Positions 1 through 28,894 of a stretch of DNA of 64,000 bases are shown here, one piece after another (position 1 is the first letter of the stretch; each line of letters begins with the position of its first letter). This stretch comes from an uncultured Caldilinea sp. (GTDB taxonomy: Bacteria > Chloroflexota > Anaerolineae > Caldilineales > Caldilineaceae). The notes beneath the pieces are model-generated. The model searched no databases, had not been told where the DNA came from, and saw only the letters and a program-made list of their open reading frames with translations. The stretch covers positions 13,799 to 77,798 of the forward strand of contig NZ_CAKZMJ010000061.1 in assembly GCF_937128415.1 (NCBI RefSeq), written 5' to 3'. A program made the position numbers and the translations under genes.

Positions 1-1
1 T

Positions 2-172
<171 letters not shown>

Positions 173-185
173 GAGGCTCTGTGCG

Positions 186-223
186 CGCCTCCCAGGGTGA
201 TGAAACCCTGGGAGGCGTTTTTT
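186..223 (+). terminator. Rho-independent terminator after Clp gene
   Basis: A perfect 12-bp stem (cgcctcccaggg at 186-197, complement at 206-217) closes an 8-base loop and is followed directly by six T residues. It lies just after the Clp stop codon at 172 and ahead of the convergent rtcB gene. Confidence 0.9.
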
Positions 224-338
224 GTTTTGGGAAGCGGCCGCAAGGCAGCAATGCAGAATTCGCTTCCTGACCCGATGTTTGCGGCGGATTGCCTTTTTCC
301 GCCGGAGGCGCGACCTACGGGAGCGATCTTGGACGGCG

Positions 339-1790
<1,452 letters not shown>

Positions 1791-1808
1791 GGCTCACCTC
1801 CTCGGGAA

Positions 1809-2222
1809 TTACACGTCAAACACCACCGTCGCTTCCAGGCCATCCGGCGTCTTCTGAATGTGCAGGTTGTGAAAGGTGACCGCCTTGATCGCCTTGCTGA
1901 TTTCGGCGATGGACGTCCCATGCAACACGCCGTCTAGTTGCAGGCCGTCCTGAGCTTTGGCGTCGATGTTCAGATCAAAGGAGTCAAACGCCAGATTTTC
2001 CTGTTCCGCCAGATAGAGCAATTCGGACAAAAACGCCACCAGGAGCGATTCTGCGTCCGGCGCAGTGAGATGAATCGGTCGCGACGAGCGATTCGTTGTG
2101 TTCAGTTTCACGCCCGCCAGCGCGTTCATGCCGCGCGCCGCTTCACTCAACAGCTCGGGCAAATCCGGCGCCCATACGCGCAGCGCCCAATCGGCCGTAT
2201 GTTCAATTTCCTCGTAGCCCAT
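1809..2222 (-). CDS. Archease, RtcB cofactor
   Basis: 137 residues, normal for archease. In characterised systems archease accelerates RtcB guanylylation and allows multiple turnover. The N-terminus '[13 protein letters not shown]' carries the conserved metal-binding Asp (about residue 11), the middle has '[14 protein letters not shown]', and the protein ends in 'TVVFDV', the conserved C-terminal acidic strand. It is the first gene of a two-gene operon with rtcB. The 99-base gap upstream (2223-2321) shows no obvious gene. Confidence 0.93.
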   Translation of the reverse strand: MGYEEIEHTADWALRVWAPDLPELLSEAARGMNALAGVKLNTTNRSSRPIHLTAPDAESLLVAFLSELLYLAEQENLAFDSFDLNIDAKAQDGLQLDGVLHGTSIAEISKAIKAVTFHNLHIQKTPDGLEATVVFDV

Positions 2223-2321
2223 AACGCCTCACCGTTCATTCAGCCAATGCGTTGTCCTTGCTCTTCCTGAAAACGTTGCGTCTGTGGATCTCGGGCTTCT
2301 TGCGATGCATTGCCTTTTTGC

Positions 2322-4595
<2,274 letters not shown>

Positions 4596-4740
4596 GATTT
4601 TCCTCTCCTCAACATGCGAGATTCGCCAGGTTGTCCTGTTATAATGACGCGAACAGCGCAGCCAATCGCTTGTATCCATCGGACGATTGCACCGAACAGG
4701 AAGTTGCATTGCTCTTTCAAATCGTAGATGCAGCTCCCAG

Positions 4741-6309
<1,569 letters not shown>

Positions 6310-6316
6310 GGTGCAG

Positions 6317-8145
<1,829 letters not shown>

Positions 8146-8229
8146 AGCAGTTTTAGCCCCTTTTTATCTTTATCCTTGATTTGGTCTGTTGCAGTCGCAG
8201 CGTCCGGCGAAAGCCGAACCCATGCATCC

Positions 8230-9051
<822 letters not shown>

Positions 9052-9074
9052 CCTTGCCTTCTCCTTTTTTATCG

Positions 9075-9111
9075 ATAAAAAACGCCCCAGGGGCGCAAGA
9101 CCCTTGGGGCG
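9075..9111 (-). terminator. Intrinsic terminator of the FMN riboswitch leader (attenuator)
   Basis: On the minus strand, cgccccaaggg pairs with ccctggggcg (9111-9101 with 9092-9083), followed by a run of T (gttttttatcg). It sits between the aptamer (9371-9560) and the ribX start at 9051, the position expected for an FMN-responsive transcriptional switch. A second hairpin at 9301-9323 (cccggagcc/ggtctccggg) may belong to the alternative fold; that is inference. Confidence 0.85.
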
Positions 9112-9370
9112 AAAAACCAGCCTGTTGCAACTTTCTGCATAAGTCTTTCTTGCCGCCGACGCAGAACAGGCAAATGCGCCTGCTGCTTCGAGCATGCAAG
9201 CTGCAATTGTGGCAAGCTGCAATCGTGCAGCCAGGAGCGACGCCCGGCCGCACGTTCGATGCAGATGCATTCACCAGCGCTGCACTGGAGACAACAAAAA
9301 CCCGGAGCCAAAAGGTCTCCGGGACACAGGTTGCCTCTAATACAGCACGGCGACCGCCCTGCTGTCTGCT

Positions 9371-9568
<198 letters not shown>

Positions 9569-9583
9569 ATTTAATTGTCTATA

Positions 9584-9642
<59 letters not shown>

Positions 9643-9658
9643 AGCACCGTTGAGCGCA

Positions 9659-11152
<1,494 letters not shown>

Positions 11153-11326
11153 TGCTCTTTACCTCTGGTGTTTGTGCAGTTCATCAGGGTGGAACATGAT
11201 AAAAAGGGCTTTCAGAGCGAAATTGTGGCCATCTCTGCATGGATGTTCTGCGTGTATGGTAGTAAAAGTGTAGAAGCGTGTCAATTGGAATGCGCGCCTT
11301 GAACGTTGCGCTGCGCGTTTTTGTGA

Positions 11327-11332
11327 TATAAT
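11327..11332 (+). promoter_or_regulatory. Possible -10 element upstream of HMG-CoA reductase
   Basis: A TATAAT hexamer preceded by TGA lies 62 bases before the HMGR start codon in the 241-bp gap after xylB. Candidate -35 boxes (TTGAAC, 22-base spacing; TTGCGC, 15-base spacing) are poor, so this is tentative. Confidence 0.4.
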
Positions 11333-11393
11333 CCGCTGCAACCAACACACCGACCGGTTCACCCCTTCTCAACAACAAAAACGGAGGAAAAGC

Positions 11394-12938
<1,545 letters not shown>

Positions 12939-12941
12939 GAG

Positions 12942-13117
12942 ACGAGAGGAGGAGAGCAGGAGAGGAGGAGAGCAGGAGAGGAGGAGAGGAGGAGAGCAGG
13001 AGAGCAGGAGAGGAGGAGAGGAGGAGAGCAGGAGAGGAGGAGAGCAGGAGAGGAGGAGAGGAGGAGAGGAGGAGAGCAGGAGAGCAGGAGAGCAGGAGAG
13101 GAGGAGAGCGGGAGAGG
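12942..13117 (+). repeat. 8-bp minisatellite, 21 units, purine-only strand
   Basis: From 12950 to 13117 the sequence is 21 consecutive 8-bp units of the form aggagag(c/g); one degenerate unit precedes it at 12942. Only the last base varies (C or G), apart from one a-to-g change in the final unit. It begins 4 bases after the HMGR stop and ends 8 bases before the XdhC-like ATG at 13126. The plus strand is almost pure purine. Confidence 0.97.
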
Positions 13118-13125
13118 AAAGATGT

Positions 13126-13443
13126 ATGCGTGAGTTGCTGCCTACGTTGGAGCGCTGGCGTCATGAACAGAAGCGCATCGCGCTTGCCACCGTCGTGCGC
13201 ATCTACGGCTCGGCGCCGTTGCCGCTCGGCTCGAAGATGGCGATTGCGTCGACAGGCGAGATGGCCGGTTCTGTCAGCGGCGGCTGCGTCGAAAGCGCAG
13301 TCGTGCAGGAGGCGCTGGAGGTGTTGCGCAGCGGCCGCCCCAGGCTGCTCACCTACGGCATCGCCGACGAGGTGGCGCAGAGCGTCGGCCTGGCGTGCGG
13401 CGGCGTGATCGAGGTGTTCGTCGAGCCATTGCCGGAGTTTTGA
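13126..13443 (+). CDS. XdhC/CoxI-type N-terminal domain protein
   Basis: 105 residues. It matches the N-terminal XdhC_CoxI domain: '[20 protein letters not shown]' followed by '[20 protein letters not shown]', which contains the conserved GGCVE. XdhC-type chaperones bind and sulfurate molybdenum cofactor for xanthine/CO dehydrogenases. The chosen ATG lies directly after the minisatellite; the frame stays open through the repeat back to 12913, inside the HMGR gene, which would add about 71 Arg/Glu/Gly-rich residues. That extension is probably not translated. The next gene supplies the Rossmann domain, so the pair equals a split XdhC. No molybdoenzyme is visible in the window. Confidence 0.82.
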   Translation: MRELLPTLERWRHEQKRIALATVVRIYGSAPLPLGSKMAIASTGEMAGSVSGGCVESAVVQEALEVLRSGRPRLLTYGIADEVAQSVGLACGGVIEVFVEPLPEF

Positions 13444-13453
13444 CTTGCAAGGG

Positions 13454-13484
13454 GCGCGAAGGAAATCCATCATTTCCTTCGCGC
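13454..13484 (+). repeat. Inverted repeat between the two XdhC genes
   Basis: A perfect 13-bp stem (gcgcgaaggaaat at 13454-13466, complement at 13472-13484) with a 5-base loop. There is no clear U-tract (ttcttc follows), so it is more likely a processing or palindromic repeat element than a terminator. Confidence 0.7.
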
Positions 13485-13524
13485 TTCTTCGCGTCACTTC
13501 GTGGATGCTCTATAATGGATCGGT

Positions 13525-14268
13525 ATGGCCGGGACGGACGCATCGATCTATCGCCAGTTTGAAGAAGCCGTGCGCAGGGGCCGTCTGGTCGCCATGGCGA
13601 CGGCGCTGACCGGCCCAACCATCGGCGCAAAGATGCTCCTCTGGCCCGGTGGCGGGTCGGAGGGTTCTCTGGGAGAGCCAACGCTCGACGCCGCGGCGCG
13701 TGAACGGGTCGCGCAGGTCTTTGCTTCGCTGCGACCGGAGCGGCTCACCGTCGAGACGGCGGGCGGGCCGGTCGAGTTGTTTCTCGATGTGCAGCCGCCG
13801 CCCCCGCGCCTCTGGATCGTCGGCGCGGTGCACATTGCCGCGGCTTTGGTGACATACGCGCGCACGCTCGGCTTCTACACCATCGTCATCGATCCGCGCA
13901 CCGCCTTCGCCGCCCCAGAGCGTTTCCCTCACGCCGACGAGCTGATCACGTGCTGGCCCGACGCCGTCTTTGCAGAGGTCGGCCTGGACGAGAGCGCCTG
14001 CGTCGTCGTGTTGACGCACGATGAAAAGATCGACAATCCTGCGCTGGCGATGGCGTTGCGCAGCCCGGCGCGATACATCGGCGCGCTTGGCTCGCGGCGC
14101 ACGCACGCAAAGCGAGCGGCGACGCTCAAGGCGCTTGGGCTGGAGGACGCGCAGATCGCCCGCATCCATGCGCCGATCGGCCTCGACATCGGCGCGCGGC
14201 GGCCTGAAGAGATTGCGCTGGCGATCATGGCGGAGATCGTAGCGGTGATGAACGGAAAGGTGGAGTAA
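13525..14268 (+). CDS. XdhC family protein with C-terminal Rossmann domain
   Basis: 247 residues. The C-terminal half is an XdhC Rossmann domain: 'RLWIVGAVHIAAALVTYART' is the nucleotide-binding loop (usually GAGHVA; here G-A-V-H-I), then 'VIDPRTAFAAPERFP' and 'YIGALGSRRTHAKR'. The N-terminal about 100 residues are a divergent XdhC-like part ('GRLVAMATALTG...IGAKMLLW'). It is predicted to handle the molybdenum cofactor, or an unknown nucleotide substrate, together with the preceding small protein. A TATAAT at 13511 lies very close to the ATG, which would imply a leaderless transcript if used. The aminotransferase follows 21 bases downstream. Confidence 0.82.
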   Translation: MAGTDASIYRQFEEAVRRGRLVAMATALTGPTIGAKMLLWPGGGSEGSLGEPTLDAAARERVAQVFASLRPERLTVETAGGPVELFLDVQPPPPRLWIVGAVHIAAALVTYARTLGFYTIVIDPRTAFAAPERFPHADELITCWPDAVFAEVGLDESACVVVLTHDEKIDNPALAMALRSPARYIGALGSRRTHAKRAATLKALGLEDAQIARIHAPIGLDIGARRPEEIALAIMAEIVAVMNGKVE

Positions 14269-14289
14269 AGGAGCGAGGGAGAGGATGCA

Positions 14290-15600
<1,311 letters not shown>

Positions 15601-15718
15601 GGTTTCGTTGTTGGGCGGGAGAGCCGCCGGCGCTCAACCGCCGCAACGTGCGGGAGCGACTCGAACAGGAGGAGAATCCGCCGGAGGCGCTGCGGCGCAA
15701 GCCGATGGCGCTCTTCGC

Positions 15719-16783
<1,065 letters not shown>

Positions 16784-16848
16784 CTCCTGTCACGAATTCG
16801 GCTGGAACTTTGCAACCTTTTGCGCGATCCTGCGTATTGATTGACGAC

Positions 16849-16962
16849 AAAGCGATCACGGAAAAGCGATCACGGAGAAACACAGCGCCATCGCGATAGT
16901 GCGCTGGATCGCAAACGACCGGATTGAAGTGACCGTGACATTGACGTGACCGTGACATAGAC
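16849..16962 (+). repeat. Two short tandem duplications upstream of the PspC gene
   Basis: A perfect 14-bp duplication (aaagcgatcacgga at 16849-16862 and 16863-16876) and a 17-bp duplication with one mismatch (gtgaccgtgacattgac at 16929-16945, then gtgaccgtgacatagac at 16946-16962) lie in the 219-bp gap between uvsE and the PspC gene. The second could be paired operator half-sites; no regulator is identified. Confidence 0.8.
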
Positions 16963-16965
16963 AAA

Positions 16966-17755
<790 letters not shown>

Positions 17756-17830
17756 GGTTCGCAGGCGTCTCCAGATTTTGCAAACGCCTCTTGTAGCTTC
17801 TCCGCTACGAGCAATTATCCAACTGACTGA

Positions 17831-17869
17831 GCAATGAGACGGTCGCACCGGGCCGTCTCATTGCATTTC
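17831..17869 (+). terminator. Hairpin terminator after the PspC gene
   Basis: A perfect 12-bp stem (gcaatgagacgg at 17831-17842 with its complement at 17853-17864) and a 10-base loop are followed by atttct. The U-tract is short, so efficiency is uncertain. Confidence 0.6.
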
Positions 17870-17942
17870 TGCGCCGTGGTTGTGAAGGGTATAATGTTCA
17901 ATCGGCGCGATGATTTTCATAGCTCAGGAAGAGAACGACAGG

Positions 17943-18158
17943 ATGAATCGGACAGCTTATCTGTTGATCGGCGCCGCCGCCGGCGCCGCCATCGCCGCAG
18001 CATTGCATTATTTTCTGGGGCCGGCGCCGGGGACGACGTACGACGCCAACTACCGCTCCCGACTCGATTTCGCCCTGGAAGAGGGTCGCCGCGCCGCCGC
18101 TGCGCGCGAGCAGGAGCTGCGGCGACAGCTGGCGGATTTACGGAAGCGGGATGTGTAA
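17943..18158 (+). CDS. Small single-pass membrane protein (YtxH-like)
   Basis: 71 residues from the ATG at 17943. One glycine/alanine-rich transmembrane helix, 'AYLLIGAAAGAAIAAALHYF', is followed by a charged, helical, Arg/Glu-rich tail ending 'LADLRKRDV', the layout of YtxH/general-stress small proteins. An in-frame ATG 33 bases upstream is an alternative start. A TATAAT at 17890-17895 may be its -10 box. Function is unknown. Confidence 0.65.
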   Translation: MNRTAYLLIGAAAGAAIAAALHYFLGPAPGTTYDANYRSRLDFALEEGRRAAAAREQELRRQLADLRKRDV

Positions 18159-18166
18159 TTGGGAAA

Positions 18167-18229
18167 GTGTTGCGTGTTGCGTGCTGCGTGATGGGTGGAA
18201 TTGTCCACGCAGCACGCAACACGAAACAC
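18167..18229. repeat. 24-bp inverted repeat made of GCGTGTT heptamers
   Basis: gtgttgcgtgttgcgtgctg (continuing to 18190) pairs with 18206-18229 at 23 of 24 positions across a 15-base loop. The arm consists of 7-bp units related to gcgtgtt, also found at 51456-51504. It lies between the convergent YtxH-like and mutM genes and may act as a bidirectional hairpin barrier. Confidence 0.85.
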
Positions 18230-18251
18230 ACCACACACCCCAAGGCGCTTA

Positions 18252-19094
<843 letters not shown>

Positions 19095-19189
19095 AGGAAG
19101 CGATGTCTCGTGGTTCTGTGTGTTGTGGAGAGCGACGGACGATAAAACAGCGTGCAGCAGCTCGCCTGTTGGGCGTTTGCCCTTTGCGC

Positions 19190-20527
19190 TCAGTTGCGTC
19201 GGCTGCGCCACCAAAGCAGGCCAAAGACGACCAATGCGCCCGCCGCCCCTAGACGCAGCCAGTGCAAGAACGCAACAATTGCTGCAGATGAGAATGCGAC
19301 CGCCGTCCGCTCCTGTGACGCTGGCGGGGCGACCAACGTTGCGCTCGTCTGCGCTTCGCCTGTGGCCAACGTCGCCTCAGCGCTTTCCTCGACGGACGTC
19401 GCCGTTGCTTCTTGCTGCGGTGCGAAGTCTTTGCTGCGATCGAGGCTCTCTGCACCGGCGGTCGCTTCGTCCAATGCCGGGGTGGGAGCAACTTCATCCG
19501 GCGCGTGCTCCGCTTCGGGCGTCAGAACGGGTTGGGCCGTCTCGGCTGTCATGGGAGAGGCAATTGGCGCCGCGCCTTCCGGCGCTTGTGGCGCCGTCTC
19601 CGCCGCCACATCCTGGGCGCTTTCTCTTGCGAGCGCTGCAGCGGGCGGAACCGCCATCGACCGGACTTCTCCTGGGCCAGAGGCGATGGAGCCTTCGGTG
19701 TGCATCGGAGCCATTCCGCTCCCGGTCCTCATTGATTGCAGCGGATCTTCGTAGGAGCCGCCAAACGCAGCGCCCTCCGCCTCCGACGCCGCCGGCAACG
19801 CTGCGCCTTGCGGCTGAACATTCGGGGCTGCGCTGCTTGCGACCACGGAGGAGGGTTCCTCAACAGCCTCCGCGGCGACCGCGGCGGCGCTCACAGGCGC
19901 TTCGGTGGGTTGCAACGCCGGAGAGGCTTCCTGCGCGGGGCTGTCTACCTGGCGGTCAGTCGCCTCCATCTCATCGCGGCGATCGGGCGCAGCCGGCGCT
20001 GCGGGCTGCGCCATCTCCGTCGCCGTGGGGATGGACGCAACGGCTGCGTCGGAGAGCATAGCGGCCGGCGGTTGTTCCATCGTTAAAAAGGTGGGGAGAA
20101 TCAACGTCACCAGCAGCAACGCCATGCTCGCAGCCATGGCGTTGCGCCAGACCGGGCTGCCCGCCCGCCAGAAGCGCCGCCACCCCTCGAACCACTCGCT
20201 CCATCTCTTCGATCGAGGCGAAGGCGTCCCTCTGCGCGCGTCCGCTACGCTGCGCGGTTCTGCGGTCACAACGCCGACGACAGGGGCAGGTTCATGGAGG
20301 GGCTGCCCCACCTGATCCCTCGTCAGTGCAAAGGAGCGCGGCGCCTGCAAAAGCGGCAGATTGCGCAGAAGGCGCACCGTCTCCTGCAATGTCGCCAGCC
20401 GCCAGGCGACCGAGGCATCGTCGAGGATGGCTCGTTCGATCAGCGCGCGTTCCTCTTCGCTCACAGCGTTGTCAATGTAGGCGGACAGCAGCTCGTCCGT
20501 GATCTCTGGATACCGTGATGTCGTCAT
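19190..20527 (-). CDS. Membrane anti-sigma factor with extended extracytoplasmic region
   Basis: 445 residues. The cytoplasmic N-terminus 'DELLSAYIDNAVSEEERALI' is the anti-sigma domain shape seen in RskA/RsiW-like proteins, but without the HxxxCxxC zinc motif. One transmembrane helix lies at about 128-149. A roughly 260-residue Ala/Pro/Glu/Thr-rich, probably unstructured extracytoplasmic stretch follows, and a second hydrophobic helix (about 418-441) ending 'WWRSRRN' resembles a C-terminal anchor. The ECF sigma gene is 57 bases upstream on the same strand, so this is its presumed regulator, released on an envelope signal. No consensus Shine-Dalgarno is seen before the ATG. Confidence 0.85.
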   Translation of the reverse strand: MTTSRYPEITDELLSAYIDNAVSEEERALIERAILDDASVAWRLATLQETVRLLRNLPLLQAPRSFALTRDQVGQPLHEPAPVVGVVTAEPRSVADARRGTPSPRSKRWSEWFEGWRRFWRAGSPVWRNAMAASMALLLVTLILPTFLTMEQPPAAMLSDAAVASIPTATEMAQPAAPAAPDRRDEMEATDRQVDSPAQEASPALQPTEAPVSAAAVAAEAVEEPSSVVASSAAPNVQPQGAALPAASEAEGAAFGGSYEDPLQSMRTGSGMAPMHTEGSIASGPGEVRSMAVPPAAALARESAQDVAAETAPQAPEGAAPIASPMTAETAQPVLTPEAEHAPDEVAPTPALDEATAGAESLDRSKDFAPQQEATATSVEESAEATLATGEAQTSATLVAPPASQERTAVAFSSAAIVAFLHWLRLGAAGALVVFGLLWWRSRRN

Positions 20528-20584
20528 GGTTTGTGATGGTTTTGCTATTGTCCCGCACCGGGCGGGAATAGCAAGATCTCTTTA

Positions 20585-21199
<615 letters not shown>

Positions 21200-21221
21200 C
21201 TGCCAATTTTGCAGTCCTGGT

Positions 21222-21250
21222 TTGACGTTTCTTCACCGACTTAGTATACT
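21222..21250 (+). promoter_or_regulatory. Near-consensus promoter of tRNA-Leu
   Basis: TTGACG (21222-21227) and TATACT (21245-21250) are 17 bases apart. The tRNA begins 32 bases after the -10 box. Confidence 0.85.
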
Positions 21251-21277
21251 GGATAGCATACTGATGGTCGGTGTGAT

Positions 21278-21367
<90 letters not shown>

Positions 21368-21623
21368 AAACGAGCCCAATGCACGTTCATCAGCATCTCA
21401 TCGGGTGCATGATCCTCAACGCTGGACATGCACCCCCGCCATGCAGACGAAACGCTTGCGTTCGCCCTCCTCACTTGCATTTGTGCATTCTCCAGCCTTT
21501 CCGCACCAACATCCAGAGCGATTATAGCAGGGGCGACGAGCTTCGTAGAAACATGTTTGCGTAGGAAAAGGGGTGGCCTGCGGTCCAGCATTCGATGAGA
21601 AGAGTCGGTACACTGGTTCGGAT

Positions 21624-23072
21624 ATGAAGCAACTGCGAACCATGACGACGCAATGGATGTCTAAGATGAAAAGAATCGATTCATTCCCTCTGACCTGGTC
21701 CTTTCTCAACCTGTCGCGTCTGTTCCCCTCTATCCGAGATTTTTCACCCGGCCCGGCGCTGTGGATCGGGCTGTTGGTTACGGCGTTGGCGTTGACCGCA
21801 TGCGGCGCGCCCGGCGGAAGAGGGAGCAGTGAAGAACGCCTGATTGAAGAGACGCGGCGCATCGCCCAGCAATTTCAAGTCGATCGAGACCTTGCCCAGG
21901 CGCAGGCGGCGCTCGAAGCGCTGGAGGTCGCCAATCCCCGGCAATGGCTCATGCTCCAGACAGAGATGATGATCGCCGAAGGCGCCGATCCGTCGCTGAC
22001 GGCGAGCATGGTCAAATTGACCGAGGCGCTCAACATCCAATCCAACGTGATCCGGGCCTACGCGGAGCGCCAGGGGCTGCTTGAGCCGACGCCAACCTTT
22101 GTCCTCGAGGCGGTCGCCGCAGCGCCGACGCCTACGCCTCCGCCGTCGACGGCGGAAAGGACGGAGGCGGGCGAGGCCTCAGCGGCGTCGGTTGCCGAGG
22201 AGGGGGTGACGGGTGAGCAGGCAGGGGAGCTTGCGTTGCCGACGCCGACCCCGCTGCCCACGACGCCGTCGATCCCGCAGGGGCGCTCCACCGGCCTGGT
22301 GAACGTGCGCAGCGGTCCGGGCACGACGTTCGCAATCGTCGCCTCGCTGGCGGAGAATGACCTGGTCGAACTGATCGGTAAGACGCCTGCAGGCGATTGG
22401 TGGCAAGTGCGCACCTCCGGCGGCGCCACCGGTTGGGTCTTCGCGCAGTTGTTGGAGGCGCAGGGCGACGTGAGCGCCGTGGCGGTGGCCGCCAACATCC
22501 CCGATCCACCCACGCCCACACCGACGCCTGCACCGGTGGTCGTCGCCGACTCCCCTGCAGCCGAGGCGCCTACACCTGAAGCGCCGGCAGAGCCGACGCC
22601 TGCGCCGGCGCCCGCCGGGCCGGATTTCCGTCTCGTCGAGAAGCGGCTCTGGGACGTCTATGAAAACGGCGGCAGCAAGGATGGTCCAACCGTGCGCTGC
22701 GGCGAAAAGCGCGAGCTGCATGTCTTCGTGCGCGACGCCAACGGCAACCCCCTCAACGGCGTGGCCGTGCAGGCCCAGCTCGGCGCCCGCGAAATCATCG
22801 TCACCGGCGCCCAGGGCAAAGGCGACGGCAAGGCGGAGTTCGTCCTCGGCGGCGGGCAGGACGTCGCCGTGATTCGCGATGTGGACGGCCGCGAAGTCAC
22901 TTCAGACGTCGCCTACGGCCTCACCACCGACCCACGCGCCATTCCGTTCGAGTATCTGATCGCAGGGCAATATTGCGCCGATGAAGCGGCGTGCCGAGCC
23001 TGGATCGATTCTCCGTTCCCCCCTTGTTATGGGCACTATAGCTGGAGCGTGACCTTCCAGCGCAGCTATTAG
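21624..23072 (+). CDS. Lipoprotein-like protein with SH3b domain and a C-terminal beta domain
   Basis: About 482 residues; the start is uncertain (ATGs at 21624, 21657 and 21666, or a GTG at 21573 with an aggaaaagg site). A hydrophobic segment 'ALWIGLLVTALALTAC' ends in a lipobox-like Cys preceded by an unusually long positively charged leader. Next come a helical region, a Pro/Thr linker, a bacterial SH3 domain ('GLVNVRSGPGTTFAIV' to 'WVFAQLL'), a second Pro/Thr linker, and a roughly 140-residue domain beginning 'DFRLVEKRLWDVYENGG', with 'DANGNPLNGVAVQ' and ending 'HYSWSVTFQRSY'. That last domain is clearly related to the C-terminus of the next gene, so both probably act at the outside of the membrane. 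The binding target is unknown; the carboxypeptidase-regulatory-like turn suggests carbohydrate or protein binding. Confidence 0.75.
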   Translation: MKQLRTMTTQWMSKMKRIDSFPLTWSFLNLSRLFPSIRDFSPGPALWIGLLVTALALTACGAPGGRGSSEERLIEETRRIAQQFQVDRDLAQAQAALEALEVANPRQWLMLQTEMMIAEGADPSLTASMVKLTEALNIQSNVIRAYAERQGLLEPTPTFVLEAVAAAPTPTPPPSTAERTEAGEASAASVAEEGVTGEQAGELALPTPTPLPTTPSIPQGRSTGLVNVRSGPGTTFAIVASLAENDLVELIGKTPAGDWWQVRTSGGATGWVFAQLLEAQGDVSAVAVAANIPDPPTPTPTPAPVVVADSPAAEAPTPEAPAEPTPAPAPAGPDFRLVEKRLWDVYENGGSKDGPTVRCGEKRELHVFVRDANGNPLNGVAVQAQLGAREIIVTGAQGKGDGKAEFVLGGGQDVAVIRDVDGREVTSDVAYGLTTDPRAIPFEYLIAGQYCADEAACRAWIDSPFPPCYGHYSWSVTFQRSY

Positions 23073-23232
23073 CGGCCCCTCATGCTGCTATCACGCATAG
23101 GAGAACATGCATAGGAAAAACATAGGCATGGGGGAATCCGTTTTCAATCTACTTTGGTGCAGGCTTTGCAGGCTGCCTGGCTCCGTGCGATAATCGACAG
23201 TTGAAGCGCGATGCAAATGACTGCCCTGCGCC

Positions 23233-25866
<2,634 letters not shown>

Positions 25867-25902
25867 GCCGAAATGATCAGGGGTTGAAGTTGTCCGGAGT
25901 TC

Positions 25903-26595
25903 TCATGTGTACAAGGTGACGTCGCGCACGCCGACGACCACCTGACGGCTGCTTTCGACCCAGGGATGTTCCGCGCCGTTGCGTCTCCATGGAGAGAGAA
26001 TGCGACGCCACCAACGATTGGCGGTCCAGTTGCTCTGCATCACCGCCACGCTATAAGGTTCGCCGCGCAGCCAGTGACGCAAAAAGACGGAGAGGCTCGG
26101 TTCAGGGAACCAGTTGACACCGAGCGCGCCGTTCGTCACTCTGGCGCCGAGCGACAACCATCGTTGCGCCAGGGAAAGGCCATAACAGTTCACCCCGTAG
26201 ACGGCGCGCAGATCAAGCCGCTCCGGCGACTGTTGAACAATGCGCTGAAGCTGCGAGAAGGTTTCCTCGCCGATCAGGTGTTCGCCGCGGCGCCCAACCA
26301 ATACACCCTCCCGGCCATGGACGAGCAGAAGTAAATCCACGGTGTGGGTCTGGCTGAGCTCCAGCAACGCAGCGACGAGCTTGGGCCCTGTGGCGTCGTC
26401 GTCTTCGAGGATGCAGACGCGGTCATAGCGGCGATGCGCCCCATACAGACGCAACAACAGCTTGGCGTACTCCTCGGTCGCCCAGTCGATCGTCGCCATG
26501 ACCCAGCGCGGAGGGCGAATGTGGGCGATGTGGCCGACGTTTTCCAGGAAGACCAGCAAGGCGATCGGTTTTTTGTGCATGGCGGCGTGCGTCAC
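25903..26595 (-). CDS. Caspase-fold-like (clan CD) putative cysteine peptidase
   Basis: 230 residues. The order of strands and putative catalytic residues fits clan CD peptidases: hydrophobic strand 'VDLLLLVHG' with His93 followed by Gly, then 'DLRAVYGVNCYG' with Cys137 preceded by Asn. A Trp/Arg-rich C-terminal part ('WTANRWWRRILSPWRRNG') follows. No signal peptide was seen. A small alpha/beta-barrel-type gene lies immediately upstream (6-base gap) on the same strand. The family could not be named; a CHAT/metacaspase relative or an inactive homologue is possible. Catalysis is inference from two motifs. Confidence 0.55.
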   Translation of the reverse strand: MTHAAMHKKPIALLVFLENVGHIAHIRPPRWVMATIDWATEEYAKLLLRLYGAHRRYDRVCILEDDDATGPKLVAALLELSQTHTVDLLLLVHGREGVLVGRRGEHLIGEETFSQLQRIVQQSPERLDLRAVYGVNCYGLSLAQRWLSLGARVTNGALGVNWFPEPSLSVFLRHWLRGEPYSVAVMQSNWTANRWWRRILSPWRRNGAEHPWVESSRQVVVGVRDVTLYT

Positions 26596-26601
26596 GACAG
26601 A

Positions 26602-26892
<291 letters not shown>

Positions 26893-27067
26893 GGTTTTTC
26901 CTCCCGGGGAACCCCTCATCGATCCTGCAAAAAGCGACGCTTTCTTATAGTCTATCATAAGAGACGCACTTGATCGCAACGAAAGTTCCTGTTTCCCTTC
27001 GGATGCGGGCAACTTCCCGCGTCGATGATATACTGCTTTTATCGAGAAATATTTCAGCGTCAAACGA

Positions 27068-28891
<1,824 letters not shown>

Positions 28892-28894
28892 GGG

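Noticed and set aside
12950..13117. Possible coding N-terminus of the XdhC-like protein
   Set aside because: The frame through the 8-bp repeat gives an Arg/Glu/Gly-rich tract of a low-complexity kind, and a good ATG lies directly at the start of the conserved domain.
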